Origin: Celerinatantimonas yamalensis
GTDB taxonomy: Bacteria; Pseudomonadota; Gammaproteobacteria; Enterobacterales; Celerinatantimonadaceae
Assembly: GCF_046054155.1 (NCBI RefSeq)
Contig: NZ_JBEQCT010000003.1
Coordinates: 124,001-188,000, forward strand
Direction: 5' to 3'
Length of the DNA stretch: 64,000 nt
The notes below the pieces were generated by a model. The model had not been told where the DNA came from. It saw only the letters and a program-made list of their open reading frames with translations, and did no database searches. Each line of letters begins with the position of its first letter. The first letter of the stretch is position 1. This document shows, one piece after another, positions 18,387-27,962 of this stretch. A program made the translations under genes and the position numbers.

Positions 18387-19307
18387 ATGGGCAGTCCCTT
18401 GGTGCCAGATGAACATCTGACACACTTAAAAACATTAGAAGCTGAAAGCATTCACATTATTCGAGAAGTTGCGGCTGAGTTTGATAATCCGGTTATGCTC
18501 TATTCCATTGGCAAAGATTCAGCGGTGATGTTGCATCTTGCGCGTAAAGCTTTTTATCCTGGGAAAATCCCATTTCCGTTGTTGCATGTCGATACCAACT
18601 GGAAGTTTAAAGAGATGATTGAATTTCGCGACCGGATGGCGAAAGAGCTCGGATTTAAGTTGCTGGTGTATAAAAATCCTGAAGGCATAGCAATGGGAAT
18701 GAATCCCTTTACCTTTGGCAGTGCAAAGCATACAGATGTTATGAAGACACAAGCTCTTAAACAGGCACTAGATAAATATCAATTTGACGCCGCATTTGGT
18801 GGAGCTCGTCGCGATGAGGAAAAATCACGGGCCAAGGAACGCGTTTATTCATTTCGGGATAAGAATCATCGCTGGGATCCCAAAAATCAGCGTCCAGAAC
18901 TTTGGAATACCTACAATGCTCGCGTTAATCGCGGCGAAAGCATTCGAGTTTTCCCATTATCTAACTGGACTGAGCTCGATATCTGGCAATACATCTATTT
19001 AGAAAATATTGAGATTGTTCCCTTATACAAAGCTGCTGTACGCCCTGTTGTCGAACGTGATGGCTCTCTTATTATGGTTGATGATGACCGAATGCCAGTT
19101 GAGCCTGATGAAATCCAATATAAGATGGTACGTTTTCGAACCCTTGGTTGTTACCCGTTAACGGGGGCTGTTGAATCATCCGCCATAACGCTACCTGACA
19201 TAATTCAAGAGATGCTACTCACTAAAACATCCGAGCGTCAAGGACGAGTCATTGATCGCGATAGCACAGGTTCCATGGAAAAAAAGAAGATGGAAGGCTA
19301 TTTCTAA
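18387..19307 (+). CDS. cysD: Sulfate adenylyltransferase subunit 2, CysD
   Basis: CysD makes adenosine 5'-phosphosulfate from ATP and sulfate, with CysN supplying GTP hydrolysis. The 306-residue protein has the PP-loop-like motif YSIGKDSAVMLHLA, LLHVDTNWKFKEM, GGARRDEEKSRAKER and LRTLGCYPLTGAVES-type segments. ATG 18387 follows AGAGGA at ideal spacing. GTG 18372 in the same frame is less likely because it precedes that ribosome site. Confidence 0.97.
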   Translation: MGSPLVPDEHLTHLKTLEAESIHIIREVAAEFDNPVMLYSIGKDSAVMLHLARKAFYPGKIPFPLLHVDTNWKFKEMIEFRDRMAKELGFKLLVYKNPEGIAMGMNPFTFGSAKHTDVMKTQALKQALDKYQFDAAFGGARRDEEKSRAKERVYSFRDKNHRWDPKNQRPELWNTYNARVNRGESIRVFPLSNWTELDIWQYIYLENIEIVPLYKAAVRPVVERDGSLIMVDDDRMPVEPDEIQYKMVRFRTLGCYPLTGAVESSAITLPDIIQEMLLTKTSERQGRVIDRDSTGSMEKKKMEGYF

Positions 19308-19355
19308 TATCTTAAATTTTGAAATCTGTGTAGTGAATGGTTTTTACAAGAGGGG

Positions 19356-20780
19356 ATGATTATGGTGCATCAATCGGCATTGATCGACGATGATATTGAA
19401 AGCTATTTAAAACAACATGAACAAAAACAGTTATTGCGTTTTTTAACCTGTGGCAGTGTTGATGATGGTAAAAGTACCTTAATTGGTCGTCTGTTACATG
19501 ATTCTAAGATGATTTTTGAGGATCAACTTGCTGCAATTAAGCAGGATTCAAAACGATTTAATACCACTGATGGCGAATTTGATTTAGCCCTATTAGTTGA
19601 TGGACTACAGTCAGAGCGCGAACAGGGAATTACTATTGATGTTGCATATCGCTATTTTTCTACCGATAAGCGTAAATTTATCATTGCCGATACCCCAGGA
19701 CATGAACAATATACGCGCAATATGGCAACCGGCGCTTCTAACTGTGAGCTTGCTGTAGTTATGATTGATGCCCGCTATGGGGTGCAAGTACAAACGCGTC
19801 GTCATAGTTTTATTGTCTCGGAGTTAGGCATTAAGCAAGTGATTGTCGCAGTGAACAAAATGGATCTTGTTGGCTTTGATAAGCTTCGTTATCAGGATAT
19901 TGAAGCAAATTACCGCGAATTTGCCAAAAAACTAAAAATTGAAACGATTCAATTTGTGCCAATTTCAGCGTTAAATGGCGATAATGTGGTGAATGTTAGT
20001 GAGCGGATGCCTTGGTATCAAGGCCAAACGTTAATGACACTGTTAGAAAGTACGCCCATTGCAGCAACTAATGCTCGAGCTGATTTTCGCTTTCCGGTGC
20101 AATATGTGAATCGTCCTAATCTAGATTTCCGTGGATTTTCTGGCACGATTACCAGTGGTCGGATTGCGATAGGTGATCCGATTTGCGTGTTACCTTCAGG
20201 ACAACAGGCAACGGTGAAGCAAATTGTAACATTTGATGGCGATCTGGCTGTCGCTTTTGCCCCGATGGCTGTGACCCTAACGCTTGATAAAGAGATTGAT
20301 GTTAGTCGCGGTGATATGCTTGTGCATCCTGATGCGCTAGCTGAGATTGGTGATAGCATCGTGGCTCATGTTGTCTGGATGGATGAAACAGCGCTAGTTG
20401 CAGGAAAAGTCTACGATTTTAAACTCGCAAGCAAGACAACATCGGGACGCATCAGTGAGATTGTATCGCGTATCGATGTCAACACGCTTGAACAGCAATC
20501 TGCTGACAAGTTAGCGCTCAATGAAATAGGTCAGGTGAGTGTTCAATTTGATCAGAGCGTGGTGTTTGACCATTATGATATAGCTCGTGATACTGGCTCG
20601 TTTATTATCATTGATCGATTGAGTAATGCCACCGTTGGTGCTGGCATGATCCAAGGGAAAGGGTTATCGAAGCAACAAACATCTACAGGAGAGTTTAGTG
20701 CCTTTGAAATAGAGCTCAATGCGCTTATTCGTAAACATTTTCCGCATTGGCAAGCGGTTGACCTGTCGAGTCTAAAATAA
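19356..20780 (+). CDS. cysN: Sulfate adenylyltransferase subunit 1, CysN (GTPase)
   Basis: This is the GTP-dependent regulatory subunit of ATP sulfurylase. The 474-residue protein is an EF-Tu-like GTPase with G1 GSVDDGKS at residues 33-40, G3 DTPGHEQYTRNM, G4 NKMD, then beta-barrel domains. There is no fused CysC kinase domain, since cysC is a separate gene downstream. Its TAA stop overlaps the ATG of the next gene (TAATG), so the permease is translationally coupled. Confidence 0.97.
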   Translation: MIMVHQSALIDDDIESYLKQHEQKQLLRFLTCGSVDDGKSTLIGRLLHDSKMIFEDQLAAIKQDSKRFNTTDGEFDLALLVDGLQSEREQGITIDVAYRYFSTDKRKFIIADTPGHEQYTRNMATGASNCELAVVMIDARYGVQVQTRRHSFIVSELGIKQVIVAVNKMDLVGFDKLRYQDIEANYREFAKKLKIETIQFVPISALNGDNVVNVSERMPWYQGQTLMTLLESTPIAATNARADFRFPVQYVNRPNLDFRGFSGTITSGRIAIGDPICVLPSGQQATVKQIVTFDGDLAVAFAPMAVTLTLDKEIDVSRGDMLVHPDALAEIGDSIVAHVVWMDETALVAGKVYDFKLASKTTSGRISEIVSRIDVNTLEQQSADKLALNEIGQVSVQFDQSVVFDHYDIARDTGSFIIIDRLSNATVGAGMIQGKGLSKQQTSTGEFSAFEIELNALIRKHFPHWQAVDLSSLK

Positions 20781-22510
20781 TGCACCTTTCATGGGCGGCG
20801 ATAACGGTACTCGTGATTTTTGCTACTACCTTGACTGCACTTATTTGCTACCAACGCCGTCCTGCCGCTGTTTTTGCTGTTGTTCTATTAGTTCTATATG
20901 CGGCTAATTTAGTCAGCACGCAACAGTTATTGGCGAGTCTAAGTAATCCTGGTCTTATCACCTTGATGCTATTGGTATTGTGCTCATTGGCATTAGAAAA
21001 AACACGATTGCTTAGAGTCTTGGCGACGTTTATTCTACGACCTTCGTTTGGGACCAGCAGTTTCCGTCTGTATGTCCTCGTGGCCAGCGCTTCAGCATTT
21101 TTAAATAACACAGCTGTGGTTGCATCACTTTTAGCTCCTGTGCGTAACAACCCCTACCATGCGCCAAGTAAGCTACTGCTACCTTTGTCATATGCCGCCA
21201 TATTAGGTGGAACCTTAACATTAGTGGGCACCTCGACCAATCTTATTGTCAGTAGTATGTATCGCAGTGTGGGCGGGGCAGGTTTACATTTTTTTGATTT
21301 CACCTTGATAGGAACGGTTTTAGTTTTCACTTGTGGTGTCACACTCTGGTTGTCGATGCGCTGGTTACCCGCGCGCGCCAGTGAGCCTGAATTGTATAAG
21401 CATTATTTAATTGATACGCAAGTCGAAACACATTCACCTTTGGTTGGTAAAACGATTGAAGCCAATGGCTTGCGACACTTAGAGTCGCTTTTTGTTGCAG
21501 AATTGGTGCGTGAGAAACGCTTGGTGAGCCCCGTGCACCCCAGTCAAATTATTGAGGCGGGTGATCGCTTAATTTTCAGTGGTGATGTGGCCAAAGTTAG
21601 CCAGCTCCAACAGTTCTCAGGGCTGAATACCTTTGCTGATAGCAATGGTTTGTTAGGTTCAAATTTGACTGAGGTAGTCATCCGCCCAGACAGTATTCTG
21701 ATTGGTAAAACACTGAAATCAATTCAATTTCGTTCTCGATTTGATGCCGCTGTAGTAGCTATTCGCCGCGATGGGGCGCCTGTTTCAGGAAAACTTGGAG
21801 ATGTCATTTTACAAAGCGGCGATTTTTTGGTTCTGGCTGTTGGTCCTGATTTTGCGTTGCGTGATAATCTAGCAAAAAATTTTATTCATCTCAGTGGGGT
21901 GGCTATTTCACGCCATCTCAGTGGTCGGCGCGAATGGTTAGCCGTTGGTGGTTTTGTATTAGCAATTGCGCTATCCGCGACAGGCGTATTGCCTTTATTA
22001 AAAGGGATGTTATTGCTACTGGGGTTATTAGTTTTTAGTGGCTGTTTGACCGTTAATGAATTGATTCGGCGTTTTCCACGAGAATTATGGTTGATTGTTG
22101 CCGCCGCTTTATTGTTATCGCAAGCGCTAGAAAATAGTGGATTAGCGACCCAATTGATCCATCTACTCATTCCCTTGGCAAAAGGAGGATATGGAATTTT
22201 TTTGATCGCAATGTTGTATGGTATTACGTGGCTTCTCACTGAATTAGTCACCAATAATGCTGCCGCGGCGCTAGTTTTTCCGCTGGCTTGGGGCGTCGCC
22301 CAAGCGGCTGGTGTCAATCCAATCGGGCCACTTATGGTGGTCGCTTATGCCGCTAGTGCTAGCTTTATCAGCCCCTATGGTTATCAAACTAATTTAATGG
22401 TCTACAATGCTGGGCAATATCGGTTGTCTGATTTTATGAAGGTGGGAGGGCCGTTGGCAGTTGTTTATGCTACGGTGGTGATTACGTTAGTTCCAGTGGT
22501 ATTTCAGTAA
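20780..22510 (+). CDS. SLC13/DASS-family anion permease with two TrkA-C (RCK_C) domains
   Basis: A 576-residue inner-membrane transporter, probably for sulfate given its place between cysN and cysC. Several hydrophobic helices flank two cytoplasmic TrkA-C-like domains (about 215-280: VGKTIEANGLRHLESLFVAE; and about 290-370: IGKTLKSIQFRSRFDAAVVA). The substrate-binding signatures GTSTNLIVSS and LVTNNAAAALVFP are of the DASS type. Homologues occupy the same slot in Vibrio and Aeromonas. Sulfate as substrate is inferred from context. Confidence 0.88.
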   Translation: MHLSWAAITVLVIFATTLTALICYQRRPAAVFAVVLLVLYAANLVSTQQLLASLSNPGLITLMLLVLCSLALEKTRLLRVLATFILRPSFGTSSFRLYVLVASASAFLNNTAVVASLLAPVRNNPYHAPSKLLLPLSYAAILGGTLTLVGTSTNLIVSSMYRSVGGAGLHFFDFTLIGTVLVFTCGVTLWLSMRWLPARASEPELYKHYLIDTQVETHSPLVGKTIEANGLRHLESLFVAELVREKRLVSPVHPSQIIEAGDRLIFSGDVAKVSQLQQFSGLNTFADSNGLLGSNLTEVVIRPDSILIGKTLKSIQFRSRFDAAVVAIRRDGAPVSGKLGDVILQSGDFLVLAVGPDFALRDNLAKNFIHLSGVAISRHLSGRREWLAVGGFVLAIALSATGVLPLLKGMLLLLGLLVFSGCLTVNELIRRFPRELWLIVAAALLLSQALENSGLATQLIHLLIPLAKGGYGIFLIAMLYGITWLLTELVTNNAAAALVFPLAWGVAQAAGVNPIGPLMVVAYAASASFISPYGYQTNLMVYNAGQYRLSDFMKVGGPLAVVYATVVITLVPVVFQ

Positions 22511-22523
22511 AGGGGTTAGCAAG

Positions 22524-23144
22524 GTGCAACAAGTCAGTCAAGATGTAGTTTGGCATCAGTGCGCAGTGAGTCAACCGGAGCGTAATGAATTAAATGGCCA
22601 TCAAAGCGTATTGCTCTGGTATACCGGGTTAAGCGGTTCTGGCAAATCAACTATTGCCAATGCCGTTGATCGCAAGCTTTATGAGCTTGGCATACACAGC
22701 TATGTGCTAGATGGTGATAATGTGCGCCATGGTTTAAACGGTGATCTAGAATTTAGCGATCAAGATCGCGTTGAAAATATTCGCCGGATCAGCGAAGTTG
22801 CAAAACTGATGGTTGATGCTGGGCTTGTGGTTAGCACCGCGTTTATAAGTCCTTTTATGACTGACAGGGCACAGGCCAAACAGCTGGTTGGTGAAACGCG
22901 ATTTATTGAAATTTTCATCGATACGCCATTAGCTGTGTGTGAGGCTCGCGATCCAAAGGGATTATATCGTAAGGCACGGGCCGGTGAAATTAAGCATTTC
23001 ACCGGGATTGATTCAACGTACCAAGCGCCAATTGATGCCGATATCCACCTAGCGACAGAGCAATTATCAGTAGAACAATGTACTAATCAAGTCATTCAGA
23101 CATTGTTTAAGCGAAAAATCATAACGTCTATGAGCTGCTTATGA
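22524..23144 (+). CDS. cysC: Adenylylsulfate kinase CysC
   Basis: CysC phosphorylates APS to PAPS. The 206-residue protein has the P-loop GLSGSGKS at residues 35-42, DGDNVRHGLNGDL, FISPFMTDR (usually FISPYR) and DPKGLYRKARAGEIKHFTGID. The GTG start follows AAAGGGGTTAGCAAG. Its stop overlaps the next gene by 4 bases (ATGA), a coupling discussed under findings. Confidence 0.97.
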   Translation: MQQVSQDVVWHQCAVSQPERNELNGHQSVLLWYTGLSGSGKSTIANAVDRKLYELGIHSYVLDGDNVRHGLNGDLEFSDQDRVENIRRISEVAKLMVDAGLVVSTAFISPFMTDRAQAKQLVGETRFIEIFIDTPLAVCEARDPKGLYRKARAGEIKHFTGIDSTYQAPIDADIHLATEQLSVEQCTNQVIQTLFKRKIITSMSCL

Positions 23145-24124
23145 GGAATATTGATGTCTTCAATGGGGATGCTGATGGGATCATTGCCTTATTACAACTT
23201 CGCTTAGCTAAGCCTTGTGACAGTCAGTTAATCACTGGCGTCAAACGAGACATTCAATTGCTGGAACGAGTTTTGGTAAAGCCGGGCGATCGAGTGACAG
23301 TATTAGATATCTCGCTCCAGCGTAATCATGACGCTTTAGTTCGGATGCTTGAGCAAGGTGCCAGCGTTTTTTATGTTGATCATCACCAAAGCGGCTCAAT
23401 CCCGCAACATCCTAACTTGGTGACTCGTATCGATCAAGTTGCAACGCAATGCACTAGTACGCTAATGGACAGCTATCTTGAAGGTGCTTTTCGCACTTGG
23501 GCGATTGCGGCTGCCTTTGGTGACAATCTTACTGAAACTGCATTGCAATTAGCCAGTCAGCAAGGCCTGAGTGATGCGCAAATAGGGCAGCTGCGTGAAC
23601 TGGGTATTTTACTCAATTACAACGGTTATGGTCAGCATCTTGATGATCTGCATATTCATCCGGCGCTCTTATTTCGTCAGCTGCTCAATTTTCGTGATCC
23701 ATTTGAGCTAATGATGCGATCAGAATCGATATTCACTCAACTGCAGCGAACTTATCATGAAGATATGAATAAAACGCAGATGATTCAGCCGCATTATCAA
23801 AGTGAATATGCGGCATTATATCAACTTCCTGCGGAGCGTTGGAGTCGGCGAGTGAGTGGTGTCTATAGTAATGAGCTGGCAAATAGCGTAGTTGGTCGGG
23901 CGCATGCGGTAGTCACTGATAATGGTGATGGTACTTGTACGATTAGCGTGCGAGCACCGGTCAATAATCGCCAAGGGGCTGATGTGATCTGTAGTCAATT
24001 CCCGAACGGAGGGGGACGTTCAGCAGCAGCTGGTATCAATCAATTGCCACTTGCCGATATTGGTCAGTTTTGGCAAAAATTGAATCAATTTTATCAATCA
24101 ATGGCCCAATCACAAACTCACTAA
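23141..24124 (+). CDS. DHH/DHHA1-family phosphoesterase coupled to cysC
   Basis: A 327-residue protein of the DHH superfamily, with NGDADG at residues 8-13, the DHH signature YVDHH at residues 78-82, and a C-terminal DHHA1-type glycine motif (FPNGGGRSAAAG). The family includes NrnA-type enzymes that degrade nano-RNA and 3'-phosphoadenosine 5'-phosphate (pAp). Overlap with cysC by ATGA and membership of the sulfate-activation operon make pAp removal an attractive role, but this is inference. Other DHH substrates cannot be excluded. Confidence 0.85.
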   Translation: MRNIDVFNGDADGIIALLQLRLAKPCDSQLITGVKRDIQLLERVLVKPGDRVTVLDISLQRNHDALVRMLEQGASVFYVDHHQSGSIPQHPNLVTRIDQVATQCTSTLMDSYLEGAFRTWAIAAAFGDNLTETALQLASQQGLSDAQIGQLRELGILLNYNGYGQHLDDLHIHPALLFRQLLNFRDPFELMMRSESIFTQLQRTYHEDMNKTQMIQPHYQSEYAALYQLPAERWSRRVSGVYSNELANSVVGRAHAVVTDNGDGTCTISVRAPVNNRQGADVICSQFPNGGGRSAAAGINQLPLADIGQFWQKLNQFYQSMAQSQTH

Positions 24125-24230
24125 GCGTTGAGAATGACATGAGTGACAGCTTGCAGTTACCTTAAGGTTATGAGTAAGTTGCCACTCATACTTCACTGAA
24201 TCTATTTTAAAAATCTAAGTCTAGATTAAG

Positions 24231-24506
24231 CTATTTGACCCGAATCTGATCTTGATCATGTTCAATTAGTTTCGGTCCAATGCCTTTAACTTGAGTTAAT
24301 TCAGCAACGTTTTTAAATGCGCCATGTGATTTCCGATAAGCAATAATCGCTTTCGCTTTAGCCGGGCCAACGCCTGAAAGCTGAGTCAGTTCAGTCGCAT
24401 TCGCTTGGTTAATATTGATTGGCGTTGCTGCTTGTGCCGGTATTACATTTAAGCTGAATGCTAGAGCGATAGCACTAAATGTGTTAAGAATAGTTTTAAG
24501 TTTCAT
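24231..24506 (-). CDS. ComEA-family helix-hairpin-helix protein with signal peptide
   Basis: A 91-residue exported DNA-binding-type protein. It has a signal peptide (MKLKTILNTFSAIALAFSLNVIPAQA, cleavage after AQA) and then two helix-hairpin-helix motifs (ININQANATELTQLSGVGPAKAKAIIAYR and FKNVAELTQVKGIGPKLIE). In Vibrio the equivalent periplasmic ComEA pulls transforming DNA through the outer membrane, and the same role is plausible. Translation is on the minus strand, divergent from ruvA. Confidence 0.9.
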   Translation of the reverse strand: MKLKTILNTFSAIALAFSLNVIPAQAATPININQANATELTQLSGVGPAKAKAIIAYRKSHGAFKNVAELTQVKGIGPKLIEHDQDQIRVK

Positions 24507-24680
24507 AACTACGAGTCCTTGTGGATAGATGTGAATAAATCGTCTTAATTTTTATTAATAAATCTATCATTAATAAAAGGCGATGACAACTTCCAAAGAG
24601 AAAGCTCTGCGAATTACTGGATATTAATCCAGTGTCCGTTTAAGCTACTCACTTCAGTTGAGTTAGAACGAGTCAAGAAC

Positions 24681-25307
24681 GTGATAGGAAGACTGCGCGG
24701 CATCTTAGAAGAAAAACAACCTCCTTTTGTATTGGTTGATGTAGCCGGGGTGGGGTATGAACTCCAGTTACCAATGAGCTGCTTTTATCAATTGCCTGAA
24801 ATTGGTCAAACAGTCACTTTGATCACCCATTTTGTGGTGCGAGAAGATGCCCAATTACTGTATGGTTTTCATGATGATGCATCGCGTCGCTTGTTTCGTG
24901 AACTGATCAAAGTGAATGGGATTGGCCCAAAAGTCGCTTTGGCAATTCTTTCTGGACTAAATACCCATGAATTTATTCAAGCGATCACTCAAGACGATAT
25001 TTCACGGTTAACCAAAGTGCCGGGTGTTGGCAAAAAAACGGCAGAGCGGCTTTTGGTCGAGATGAAAGACCGACTTAAGGCATGGACGGTGAATGAACCG
25101 AACCATTTGCTTACTGAATCAGCATTACTCAATCCCGATTATGGGCAAATCCCTGAGACAACTGATCCTAAAGAAGAAGCCATTGCGGCGTTAGTTTCTC
25201 TTGGTTATAAACAGTTAATGGCTGAGAAAATCATCAGTAAACTAGCAACCGATGGCCAAAGCAGCGAAGCACTTATTCGAGCTGCGCTTAAAAGTATGGT
25301 TGCTTAA
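24681..25307 (+). CDS. ruvA: Holliday junction DNA helicase subunit RuvA
   Basis: RuvA binds four-way junctions and loads RuvB for branch migration. The 208-residue protein starts at GTG with the family N-terminus MIGRLRGIL. It has two helix-hairpin-helix motifs (LIKVNGIGPKVALAIL and LTKVPGVGKKTAERLL) and the C-terminal RuvB-binding domain (KEEAIAALVSLGYKQLMAEKII). ruvB follows after 15 bases. ruvC is not upstream; a comEA-like gene on the other strand is there instead. Confidence 0.97.
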   Translation: MIGRLRGILEEKQPPFVLVDVAGVGYELQLPMSCFYQLPEIGQTVTLITHFVVREDAQLLYGFHDDASRRLFRELIKVNGIGPKVALAILSGLNTHEFIQAITQDDISRLTKVPGVGKKTAERLLVEMKDRLKAWTVNEPNHLLTESALLNPDYGQIPETTDPKEEAIAALVSLGYKQLMAEKIISKLATDGQSSEALIRAALKSMVA

Positions 25308-25322
25308 AAGGAGCGCCTGAGG

Positions 25323-26333
25323 ATGATTGAATCAGACCGACTGATTAGTGCGACGGCCCAAAATGAAGATGAGCAAGTCGACCGAGCGATGCGCCCCAAA
25401 ACACTTGCAGATTACACTGGGCAACAGGTTGTCTGCGAACAGTTGGAAATTTTTATTGAGGCAGCTCGCCGGCGCAGTGATGCACTGGATCATCTGCTGA
25501 TATTTGGCCCTCCAGGACTAGGTAAAACCACGCTGGCGAATATTGTGGCCAACGAAATGGGCGTGAACATTAAAACCACTTCAGGGCCAGTGCTTGAAAA
25601 GGCAGGGGATTTGGCTGCGCTATTGACCAATCTCGAACCCGGTGATGTATTGTTTATCGATGAAATTCATCGTTTAAGTGCCGTTGTAGAAGAGATCTTG
25701 TATCCAGCGATGGAAGATTATCAGTTGGATATCATGATCGGTGAGGGGCCGGCTGCGCGTTCGATTAAACTTGATTTACCTCCCTTTACTTTGATTGGCG
25801 CAACGACCCGAGCAGGCATGTTAACATCACCGCTTCGCGATCGATTTGGTATTGTTCAGCGACTCGAATTTTATAATACCGAGGACTTAACCCAAATCGT
25901 GACACGTAGTGCTTATTATTTAAATATGTCGATGAGTGATGATGGTGCTCATGAGATCGCGCGCCGTTCGCGAGGTACACCAAGGATTGCCAATCGTTTG
26001 CTGCGCCGAGTCCGGGATTTTGCCGATGTCCGATCGGATGGCCACGTGAATAGTGACATTGCGTCGCAAGCATTAGCGATGTTAAATGTTGATGAAGCGG
26101 GGTTTGACTATATGGACAGCAAGCTGTTAATTGCTATGATAGAGCGGTTTGACGGTGGGCCGGTTGGGTTAGATAACTTAGCGGCAGCAATTGGTGAAGA
26201 TAAAGAGACGATTGAGGATGTGCTTGAGCCTTTTTTGATCCAACAAGGATACTTACAACGCACCCCGCGAGGACGAATGGCGACAGATCGTGCATTTATG
26301 CATTTTGGCAAAGTGAAACCTGATTTAAAATAA
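25323..26333 (+). CDS. ruvB: Holliday junction branch migration ATPase RuvB
   Basis: This is the AAA+ motor of the RuvAB complex. The 336-residue protein has Walker A GPPGLGKT at residues 62-69, Walker B FIDEIHRL, sensor 1 GATTRAGMLTSPLRDRFG, the arginine finger segment RGTPRIANRLLRRVRD and a C-terminal winged helix (GYLQRTPRGR). It ends about 80 bases before the tol operon. Confidence 0.98.
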   Translation: MIESDRLISATAQNEDEQVDRAMRPKTLADYTGQQVVCEQLEIFIEAARRRSDALDHLLIFGPPGLGKTTLANIVANEMGVNIKTTSGPVLEKAGDLAALLTNLEPGDVLFIDEIHRLSAVVEEILYPAMEDYQLDIMIGEGPAARSIKLDLPPFTLIGATTRAGMLTSPLRDRFGIVQRLEFYNTEDLTQIVTRSAYYLNMSMSDDGAHEIARRSRGTPRIANRLLRRVRDFADVRSDGHVNSDIASQALAMLNVDEAGFDYMDSKLLIAMIERFDGGPVGLDNLAAAIGEDKETIEDVLEPFLIQQGYLQRTPRGRMATDRAFMHFGKVKPDLK

Positions 26334-26348
26334 GTACTTTCCCTATCC

Positions 26349-26376
26349 TTACAAAAAACACTGATTCAGTTATAGT
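26349..26376 (+). promoter_or_regulatory. Candidate sigma-70 promoter of the tol-pal operon
   Basis: TTACAA (26349-26354) and TATAGT (26371-26376) are spaced 16 bases apart, in the gap between ruvB and ybgC. The position suits an operon promoter. Read by eye only. Confidence 0.45.
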
Positions 26377-26416
26377 ATGGCCTTATGTTTGTCGTGAAAG
26401 GTATTTGTGTAATCAG

Positions 26417-26815
26417 ATGGCACAGATTAAGGTAAGAATCTACTACGAAGATACAGATGCTGGTGGCATTGTCTACCATACTAACCATTTGAAATATATG
26501 GAGCGTGGTCGCAGCGAACTGCTCAGAGACTATGGTTTTGAACAAGATGAATTGATGCTGCAAGGGGTGTCGTTCGTCGCATCTGAGTTGACGATTAAGT
26601 ATCATCACCCAGCGCGTTTTAATGAAATCTTGACGGTTACTACTGAGATTGAGTCGTTGCGACGAGTAGGATTTTCTTTTGATCAAAAAATTCATAATCA
26701 AAATGGGTGCCTCATTGCCAGTGCCCATGTCATGATTGCAGCCATTGATCCAACCACCATGAAACCTAAAGCCATTCCTAATTCAATCAAAGAGGTTTTC
26801 CAGCGTGCACTCTGA
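26417..26815 (+). CDS. ybgC: Acyl-CoA thioesterase YbgC (tol-pal cluster)
   Basis: A hot-dog-fold thioesterase that opens the Tol-Pal operon. The 132-residue version starts at ATG 26417 (MAQIKVRIYYEDTDAGGIVYHTNHLKYMERGRSE) and has the catalytic Asp in YEDTDAGG. A TTG 12 bases upstream (26405) sits unusually close to AAAGG. The ATG is 15 bases away, so the start is uncertain by 4 codons. Its end overlaps tolQ by 11 bases. Confidence 0.94.
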   Translation: MAQIKVRIYYEDTDAGGIVYHTNHLKYMERGRSELLRDYGFEQDELMLQGVSFVASELTIKYHHPARFNEILTVTTEIESLRRVGFSFDQKIHNQNGCLIASAHVMIAAIDPTTMKPKAIPNSIKEVFQRAL

Positions 26816-27497
26816 AATTTCAATCATCGCTTTATTCGTACAAGCCAGCATTTTGGTTAAGCTTGTGATGCTGATATTGTTGTCAATGTCGGTGATGTCA
26901 TGGGCAATGATGCTCAATCGCAGAAAAGTGCTCAACAATTCGCAGGCATCCGCTAAACGTTTCGAAAATCGCTTTTGGTCAGGCGGTGATCTGAATAAAC
27001 TCTATCAGGAATGTGGCGCGCGCTCTGAATCACTAGTGGGCATGGAACTTATTTTTCATAGCGGTTTTAAGGAATATGTGCGCATGCTGAAAGGCAATCA
27101 GCGTACTCCTGACGCCGTGATGGAGAGCACCTATCGGTCAATGCGTGTGACACTATCACGAGAGCTTGAGGTGCTTGAAAATCAATTACCCATGCTTGCG
27201 ACCATTGGATCAATTAGCCCTTATATTGGATTGTTCGGTACAGTGTGGGGGATTATGAGTGCTTTTGTCGCACTAGGTGATGTACAGCAAGCCACTCTTT
27301 CGATGGTGGCTCCTGGGATCGCTGAGGCTCTTATTGCGACAGCGATGGGGTTGTTTGCCGCTATTCCCGCAGTGATTGCTTACAACCGGTTTAGTACTAA
27401 GATCACTAAGTTAGAAAACCTTTACGCTAATTTCATGGATGAGTTTTACGGCATTTTACATCGTCAAGTGTATAACCAAACTCGGAGTGAATCGTGA
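26805..27497 (+). CDS. tolQ: Tol-Pal proton-channel subunit TolQ
   Basis: TolQ forms, with TolR, the proton-driven motor of the Tol-Pal envelope system (MotA/ExbB family). The 230-residue protein has three membrane helices, the last two in the conserved LATIGSISPYIGLFGTVWGIMSAF and PGIAEALIATAMGLFAAIPAVIAYNRF segments. The GTG start lies inside the ybgC end. The stop overlaps the tolR GTG (GTGA). Confidence 0.97.
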   Translation: MHSEISIIALFVQASILVKLVMLILLSMSVMSWAMMLNRRKVLNNSQASAKRFENRFWSGGDLNKLYQECGARSESLVGMELIFHSGFKEYVRMLKGNQRTPDAVMESTYRSMRVTLSRELEVLENQLPMLATIGSISPYIGLFGTVWGIMSAFVALGDVQQATLSMVAPGIAEALIATAMGLFAAIPAVIAYNRFSTKITKLENLYANFMDEFYGILHRQVYNQTRSES

Positions 27498-27949
27498 GAA
27501 CAGCCATCCCCGATCATCGTCGTCCACGGCGCAAGCTTGTCGCTGAAATTAACGTCGTGCCCTACATTGATGTAATGCTTGTGTTACTCATCATCTTCAT
27601 GGTGACAGCGCCTCTCATTACCCAAGGTGTGAAGGTTGATCTACCCCAGGCTTCATCACAACCACTACCTAAAGATAGTCTCCCGCCTTTAGTGGCGACG
27701 GTTAATGCCCAAGGACAATACTTTTTGGATGATGGTTCGGGTAACGCGAACTCGCATAGTGAGCTAAGCGCGCAGCAAATGGTTGTGCGAATTCGAGCCG
27801 AATTACAGTTGAATAAAAATCGACCTGTTGTAGTGCGTGGTGATAAACACGTCCAATACAACCAAGTAATTGCTTTGCTTCAACTTTTGAGTAAGCAAGC
27901 AGGCGTTCCATCTGTAGGGTTGATGACTCAGCCCTCTGAGAATCAGTAA
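27494..27949 (+). CDS. tolR: Tol-Pal proton-channel subunit TolR
   Basis: This ExbD-family partner of TolQ has 151 residues. A basic N-terminus precedes one membrane helix with the proton-carrying Asp (EINVVPYIDVMLVLLIIFMVTAPL), and a periplasmic domain follows (RPVVVRGDKHVQYNQVIALLQLL). GTG start, coupled to tolQ. Confidence 0.97.
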   Translation: MRTAIPDHRRPRRKLVAEINVVPYIDVMLVLLIIFMVTAPLITQGVKVDLPQASSQPLPKDSLPPLVATVNAQGQYFLDDGSGNANSHSELSAQQMVVRIRAELQLNKNRPVVVRGDKHVQYNQVIALLQLLSKQAGVPSVGLMTQPSENQ

Positions 27950-27962
27950 CAGGATCAGCAGT

